A stretch of 64,000 bases of DNA from Pandoraea oxalativorans (GTDB lineage: Bacteria; Pseudomonadota; Gammaproteobacteria; Burkholderiales; Burkholderiaceae), in assembly GCF_000972785.3 (NCBI RefSeq), contig NZ_CP011253.3, positions 2,170,001 to 2,234,000 of the forward strand, read 5' to 3'. Below the pieces are notes generated by a model, which was given only the letters and a program-made list of their open reading frames with translations, made no database searches and was not told the DNA's origin. The position numbers and the translations under genes were made by a program. Shown in pieces: positions 60,084-64,000 of this stretch. Positions within the stretch are counted from its first letter, which is position 1. Each line of letters starts with the position of its first letter.

Positions 60084-61228
60084 GTAACCGTTCCGGTCTT
60101 GAGTTGCCGTGCGCTTTGCGCCGCCAGTTGGTTCTTTAGTTGCACGAGACTCGGCGTCACGATAGGCACGAAAGCGGCCTCGCGTTGACGTCGGGCAACG
60201 CCCGAGAGTCCGCGCAGATAACCCCGTCCGCCCGCGGTCTGCACTTCCAGTGTGGCGGCGTCGTGAACCAGTTCCGCGAGCGAGATGCGCAATTTGAACA
60301 GGGTTGCTGGCGTGTCGACAAATTCGCCTTGCAGGACGCCCGATTTCAGACGCGTTGTGAGGGACGCGAGATGATCGGTGAGCGCGGCCACGTCGTCCGC
60401 CACCGCAGCACGGGCTGCCGGGCCGCCTGCGCTGGTGGCGTCGAGGCTGCGCCGCGCGAGACCCAGCGACATGCCGCATTGCAGCCCGAGAAAGGCCGGG
60501 CGCACGCGCACGAGCCACGCCGGTGCATTGTCGGTGATGCGGTCATCATCGCTCAGCGGTGTGTCCGTCATCTGAAGTGCGGCGGTGTTGGTCCCGCGCA
60601 GACCGATCAGATCCAGGTCGTCGCTGCGTTGCACCCCCGGCGCGTTGTGTGCGATGGCGAAGATCGACGGAGGCCCGCCCGCCTCGTGGTCGATGGCTGC
60701 GGCGGCAACGAAGCCTTGCTTGCGCAGGTTCGTGATCCACGGCAAGCCACCGTTCACGCGCCACGACGATGCGGCGCTACCGGCGCCAGACGAGGCCACG
60801 GTGGGCACGTCCGTCGCCCGGATTTGCAACGGCTCGATGGTCGACAGGTATTTCATCGCGTTCGACAGGCCGGTCGCGCCCGCCAGGTCTCCGCGGAGCA
60901 AGGCAGGCAGCAGACGATCGCGCAACGCCTGATTCGGGCTTTGCAGCAGGTACTCGATGAACGTGCGTTGTCCCCAGAAGACGAAGGCCGCCGCGAACGA
61001 ATGCGCGGCAACGTCGGCAACGCTTTCGATCGCATCGCCAATCGTGCCACCGGTACCGCCCAGCTCAACCGGAACGCCAACGCGCAGTAATCCGGCGCTG
61101 GCGAGTTGCGGCACCACTTCACCGCAAAGCGTGGCGTCCGTGTCGAGCGTCTCCGAGTGAGCGTCGAGCCACGTTGCGAGTGCCGGTGCGCGGGCGGCGA
61201 GACCCTGCTGGCTGGCGGAGGTACTCAT
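60080..61228 (-). CDS. Acyl-CoA-dehydrogenase-family flavoprotein
   Basis: 382 residues from ATG at 61228 (MSTSASQQGLAARAPALATW). Two-domain acyl-CoA dehydrogenase plan: N-terminal helices with GVPVELGGTGGTIGDAIESV, a middle beta domain with WRVNGGLPWITNLRKQGFVA, and a C-terminal four-helix bundle ending YLRGLSGVARRQREAAFVPI. The family's catalytic Glu is not obvious, as in the monooxygenase-like branch (DszC/SfnB), so a flavin-dependent oxygenation is possible. Its start and stop both overlap neighbours by 4 nt. Probably acts on the transported compound. Confidence 0.88.
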   Translation of the reverse strand: MSTSASQQGLAARAPALATWLDAHSETLDTDATLCGEVVPQLASAGLLRVGVPVELGGTGGTIGDAIESVADVAAHSFAAAFVFWGQRTFIEYLLQSPNQALRDRLLPALLRGDLAGATGLSNAMKYLSTIEPLQIRATDVPTVASSGAGSAASSWRVNGGLPWITNLRKQGFVAAAAIDHEAGGPPSIFAIAHNAPGVQRSDDLDLIGLRGTNTAALQMTDTPLSDDDRITDNAPAWLVRVRPAFLGLQCGMSLGLARRSLDATSAGGPAARAAVADDVAALTDHLASLTTRLKSGVLQGEFVDTPATLFKLRISLAELVHDAATLEVQTAGGRGYLRGLSGVARRQREAAFVPIVTPSLVQLKNQLAAQSARQLKTGTVT

Positions 61229-61791
61229 GCCGCCTGCGCCTTCGGTTCCCAGCGATAAGCCGCCAGTTGCGGGTTCAGTTCGTTTTGCGAAAGATTGTTC
61301 GCGAAGTTGCACAGCGTGGCGAGCGAGACGCCAAGCACCACTTCGAGGGCGGCGGCATCGTCGAAACCCGCAGATTTGAAGGCGGTGAATTCGGCATCCG
61401 ACACCGCGCCGCGCGTGGCGATCACGGCGCGCGTGAAATTCGCGACGGCGTCGAGGCGGGCATCGGAGAGTTTGGCCTGATCGCGGATTTCATTCACGAG
61501 GGCTTCGGGGAGTTGCGCCTTCTTCAGCGCCACGGCCGTATGCCCGGCAACGCAAAAGCCGCAGCCGTGAATCCCGGCCGCCGTGATCTGCACGACCTCG
61601 CGCTCGGCCAGTGTCAGGCTCGCGCGACCATTGATCGCGCCCACCGTCAGATAGGTTTCGAGTGCCGTCGGTGCGTTCGCCAGCGACGCCACCAGATTAG
61701 GCAGGAAACCATTCGCCGCCAGTGACTTCTCCAAAAACGGACGGCTCGCCTCCGGGGCTGTCTCAACAGTGTGCAATGGCAGTCGGCTCAT
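61225..61791 (-). CDS. AhpD/carboxymuconolactone-decarboxylase-family protein
   Basis: 188 residues. The AhpD-like fold has the redox motif AGIHGCGFCVAGHTAVALKK (CxxC followed by His), used for peroxidase activity in AhpD. LTLAEREVVQITAA and VLGVSLATLCNFANN complete the family pattern. First gene of the five-gene operon; its stop overlaps the next start (ATGA). It may protect against peroxide from flavin turnover or take part in substrate conversion. Both are inferred. Confidence 0.93.
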   Translation of the reverse strand: MSRLPLHTVETAPEASRPFLEKSLAANGFLPNLVASLANAPTALETYLTVGAINGRASLTLAEREVVQITAAGIHGCGFCVAGHTAVALKKAQLPEALVNEIRDQAKLSDARLDAVANFTRAVIATRGAVSDAEFTAFKSAGFDDAAALEVVLGVSLATLCNFANNLSQNELNPQLAAYRWEPKAQAA

Positions 61792-62018
61792 ATCGGGCTC
61801 CTTACAGTCGAGCCTCCATTGTGCGCAAGCCCGGGCGCATGCTCAATGCGCGCCCGTCTGGAAATTCTGCGGATTCGTCTCATCGGGGGACGGAATTTTC
61901 CGAGGTGGCAGGGAGGCGCGCGCTCGAAGAACCCATTTGGGCCTGATCGGAGGGTGGCAAACCATTGCACGCGAAGCCACGATGGTGCAGCGTTGGCCGG
62001 TGACGGCCTTCGCTGGCG

Positions 62019-62981
62019 TTAGTGCACCGGGTACGTGGCGACGGCGGTTGCCGCGGGCTGAGCGCCCGCGCTGGCCGCCTGCCGACGCCATGCCCCCGGC
62101 TGGATGCCGATCACACGTTTGAAAGCCTGTGCAAAGGCCGACTCCGACTGGTAACCCACCTGCTCGGCCGCCTCCGGCAAAGAGACGCCCGCGCGTAGGA
62201 GTGCAGCCGCCGTCTTCATTCGGACCAACGTTACGAAGTGCGCTGGCGGCTGTCCGCCAACCTCCGCAAATTGCTTGCAGAATCGCGCGCGCGACATGTG
62301 CACGAAGTCCGCCATGCTGTCCGTCGTCCAACGCTCGCCCGGGGACTCGATAATCGCCGCCGCCAGTCGGCCGAAGGCGTCGCGGCGCATTAAACGCCAC
62401 ATCCCTGGGGCAACGTCCTCTGCGTGTACCGCTTCGCGCAATGCGTAGTAGAAGAGCAGGTCGGTGAGACGGGCGAGTAGTGGGGAGGGCGTGTCGCCAG
62501 GGCGGCGTGCTTCTGCCTGGATTAACGCGAAAACCTGCGTCATGCCGTCGAGTCGACCGCTCGCGTGACGCGCAATGATCGGGTTCGGCAGCAAGCCAAG
62601 TACCAGCATGTCGAGATCGGTGCGGAATTCGAAGAAGCCGCAAGCGAGGGCAACAGAAGATCTGGAGGCTGATCGGATGGGTTCGTGCGGCGCAGGCGGT
62701 AGCGGCGTCATCTTGCCTAATCTGACGCTCAGGTCCGCCGGAGGTGTCGCGGATGGCGTCAACGCGTGAGGAACGTCAGAAAGCAGGAAAACAGCATCCC
62801 CCGCACTCAACTCGGTCGTGCTTGCCTCGCGGCCCCCGTCGGCACCCACGTGCAAATAACACCCGCCATCCAGCACCACATGGAAACTCGCCCGCTGATG
62901 CCCACCCGTCGACGCCTGATACACGCCACAGTACTCACCCACATGGAACAGCGTGCTCTTTAATTCCAACCCCGCCAGCAA
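62019..62981 (-). CDS. AraC-family regulator, 5' end abuts an IS element
   Basis: 320 residues from a TTG at 62981. N-terminal cupin sensor (YCGVYQASTGGHQRASFHVV, then LSAGDAVFLLSDVPHALTPS) and two helix-turn-helix units: MADFVHMSRARFCKQFAEVG and LPEAAEQVGYQSESAFAQAF with KRVIGIQPGAWRR. The frame continues upstream as LASETDRVADWLLAGLELKS, which looks like native sequence, but stops at TAA (63015) at the edge of the IS256 element. No ATG or GTG precedes, so the original start and promoter were probably removed by the insertion. It lies upstream of the five-gene operon on the same strand and may have controlled it. Confidence 0.85.
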   Translation of the reverse strand: MLAGLELKSTLFHVGEYCGVYQASTGGHQRASFHVVLDGGCYLHVGADGGREASTTELSAGDAVFLLSDVPHALTPSATPPADLSVRLGKMTPLPPAPHEPIRSASRSSVALACGFFEFRTDLDMLVLGLLPNPIIARHASGRLDGMTQVFALIQAEARRPGDTPSPLLARLTDLLFYYALREAVHAEDVAPGMWRLMRRDAFGRLAAAIIESPGERWTTDSMADFVHMSRARFCKQFAEVGGQPPAHFVTLVRMKTAAALLRAGVSLPEAAEQVGYQSESAFAQAFKRVIGIQPGAWRRQAASAGAQPAATAVATYPVH

Positions 62982-63014
62982 CCAGTCGGCAACGCGGTCG
63001 GTCTCGCTCGCGAG

Positions 63015-64000
63015 TTAAAGTCAAATCTGGTGTACGGGGCGTGAGCAAGATTAGGCGGCCAGGGGCTGCTGAGCCGGTGTGCTGTCGGTCACCGGCTCTC
63101 CATCCTTGAACGTCATCCCGTCAAGCATCGTCGCGATCTTTTCGGGGGCGCGGATGCGCCGCCACGAGTCTTCGGCCGACTCGATCAGCTTGAATGCCAG
63201 GCCGAGGAACGTCGCGCGCGAGACGCAGTTACGCGTGCGCTTGGTGCGGTGACGCACCGTCGCGAAGGTCGATTCAATCGGATTCGTCGTGCGCAGATGC
63301 TGCCAGTGTTCGGCCGGGAAATCGTAAAATGCCAGCAGCTCGTCGCGATCTTGCGTCAGCTTTTCGACCACCTTCGGATACTTTGCCGAGTGGGTATCAA
63401 CGAAGTGATTGAAGGCAACCAGCGCTTCGGCACGCGTGGCGGCCATCCAAATGTCCTGCATCGCCTTTTTGGCGCGGGCCTGCTGCGATTTCGGCAGCGC
63501 GTTGAGCACGTTGCCCATCTTGTGGAACCAGCAGCGCTGATGCTTGGTCTGCGGGAACACTTCTTCCATCGCTGCCCAGAATCCCATCGCACCATCTCCG
63601 CAAGCCAGCAGCGGCCCTGACTGCAGACCGCGCTTTTTCAGATCGAGCAGCAGTTCGGCCCACGACGCCTTCGATTCCCGATACCCGTCACTGATCGCCA
63701 CACGCTCTTTCGTTCCGTCCGGTTTGACACCAATGATCACCAACAGGCACTGGCCGTCGGAATCGTCGCTGCGCACGCCGGTGTGAATGCCGTCAGCCCA
63801 CCAGTACACCCAGCGCGCCAACGACAACTCACGCTGATTCCACTGAGCATGCTCATCGGCCCATTGCGCCTTCAGACGACTCACCACATTTGGCGACAGG
63901 CCGCTGACCTGGCCGCCCAGCATGATGCCCATGGCTTCGCTCATGTCGCCCGTCGAGATGCCTCGCAGGTACAGCCACGGTAGTGCGGCCGACACGCGTG
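63015..64000 (-). mobile_element. IS256-family insertion sequence, right part only
   Basis: From about 63015 the sequence is element DNA: a short noncoding end (GTCAAATCTGGTGTACGGGG) and then the transposase gene, which runs off the window. The other end and the target duplication are not visible, so the boundary is approximate (within about 10 bp). Confidence 0.85.
63051..64000 (-). CDS. IS256-family transposase, N-terminus outside window
   Basis: At least 316 residues of the roughly 400 usual. Mutator-type DDE enzyme: VYWWADGIHTGVRSDDSDGQ (first Asp), LLACGDGAMGFWAAMEEVFP (second Asp), the C-x2-H pair in HQRCWFHKMGNVLNALPKSQ and the Glu in TTNPIESTFATVRHRTKRTR. The frame is open through the window edge (RVSAALPWLYLRGISTGDMS), which is internal sequence, so the gene is partial only because of the window. 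No inactivating change seen. Confidence 0.95.
   Translation of the reverse strand, partial: RVSAALPWLYLRGISTGDMSEAMGIMLGGQVSGLSPNVVSRLKAQWADEHAQWNQRELSLARWVYWWADGIHTGVRSDDSDGQCLLVIIGVKPDGTKERVAISDGYRESKASWAELLLDLKKRGLQSGPLLACGDGAMGFWAAMEEVFPQTKHQRCWFHKMGNVLNALPKSQQARAKKAMQDIWMAATRAEALVAFNHFVDTHSAKYPKVVEKLTQDRDELLAFYDFPAEHWQHLRTTNPIESTFATVRHRTKRTRNCVSRATFLGLAFKLIESAEDSWRRIRAPEKIATMLDGMTFKDGEPVTDSTPAQQPLAA

Overview
The window is a GC-rich chromosomal segment from a beta-proteobacterium of the Burkholderiaceae. The protein families fit this group (DUF4148 protein, glnA-glnL-glnG block, stand-alone fusA, tandem tRNA-Lys genes), and Pandoraea or a close relative is my best guess. That genus call rests on family recognition, not on a search. 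No replication origin, rRNA, CRISPR array or complete prophage is visible.

Layout. 1-6.5 kb is accessory DNA: an IS3-family element with truncated genes on both sides, a small exported orphan protein, a GNAT acetyltransferase, an orphan DUF4157 protein of the kind linked to contractile injection systems, and an ISL3-family element with a perfect 8-bp target duplication. 6.6-13.8 kb holds two small conserved genes, a NUDIX/metallo-beta-lactamase fusion and a Baeyer-Villiger-type cluster (SDR, flavin monooxygenase, alpha/beta hydrolase) with a divergent TetR regulator. 14-20 kb carries purT, a cold-shock gene, a diguanylate cyclase, and a GntR regulator with an auxin-efflux-type carrier. 20-24 kb holds small membrane proteins and a three-gene unit: tandem winged-helix regulator, GH18 chitinase without a signal peptide, and a holin-sized membrane protein. 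24-32 kb has S-formylglutathione hydrolase, pdxY, an isolated EF-G gene, a chemoreceptor, and a MoaD/ThiS-like protein with a BNR-repeat protein. 32-37 kb has small genes, three tandem tRNA-Lys genes each with its own terminator, and a strongly structured noncoding stretch. 37-42 kb is the nitrogen-control locus glnA-glnL-glnG with a sigma-54 promoter and NtrC-like sites. 42-51 kb carries rfbD, a 992-residue pentapeptide-repeat protein, a YcgR/PilZ protein, xthA, ribE and a Ca2+/H+ antiporter. 51-57 kb has a partial deoxy-sugar acid pathway under a GntR regulator, then tag-rlmJ and rsuA. 57-63 kb is a five-gene operon (AhpD-like, acyl-CoA-dehydrogenase-like, ABC ATPase, binding protein, permease) followed upstream by an AraC regulator whose 5' end abuts an IS256-family element that runs off the window.

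How the genes connect. The nitrogen locus is a closed circuit: GlnL phosphorylates GlnG, which activates the sigma-54 glnA promoter. The diguanylate cyclase and the YcgR-like protein are producer and receptor for cyclic di-GMP, although nothing shows they are paired. The most interesting candidates for new biology are the regulator-chitinase-holin unit (possible holin-dependent export), the large pentapeptide-repeat protein, the structured RNA region near 35.0 kb, and an rsuA gene that seems to lack any standard start codon.
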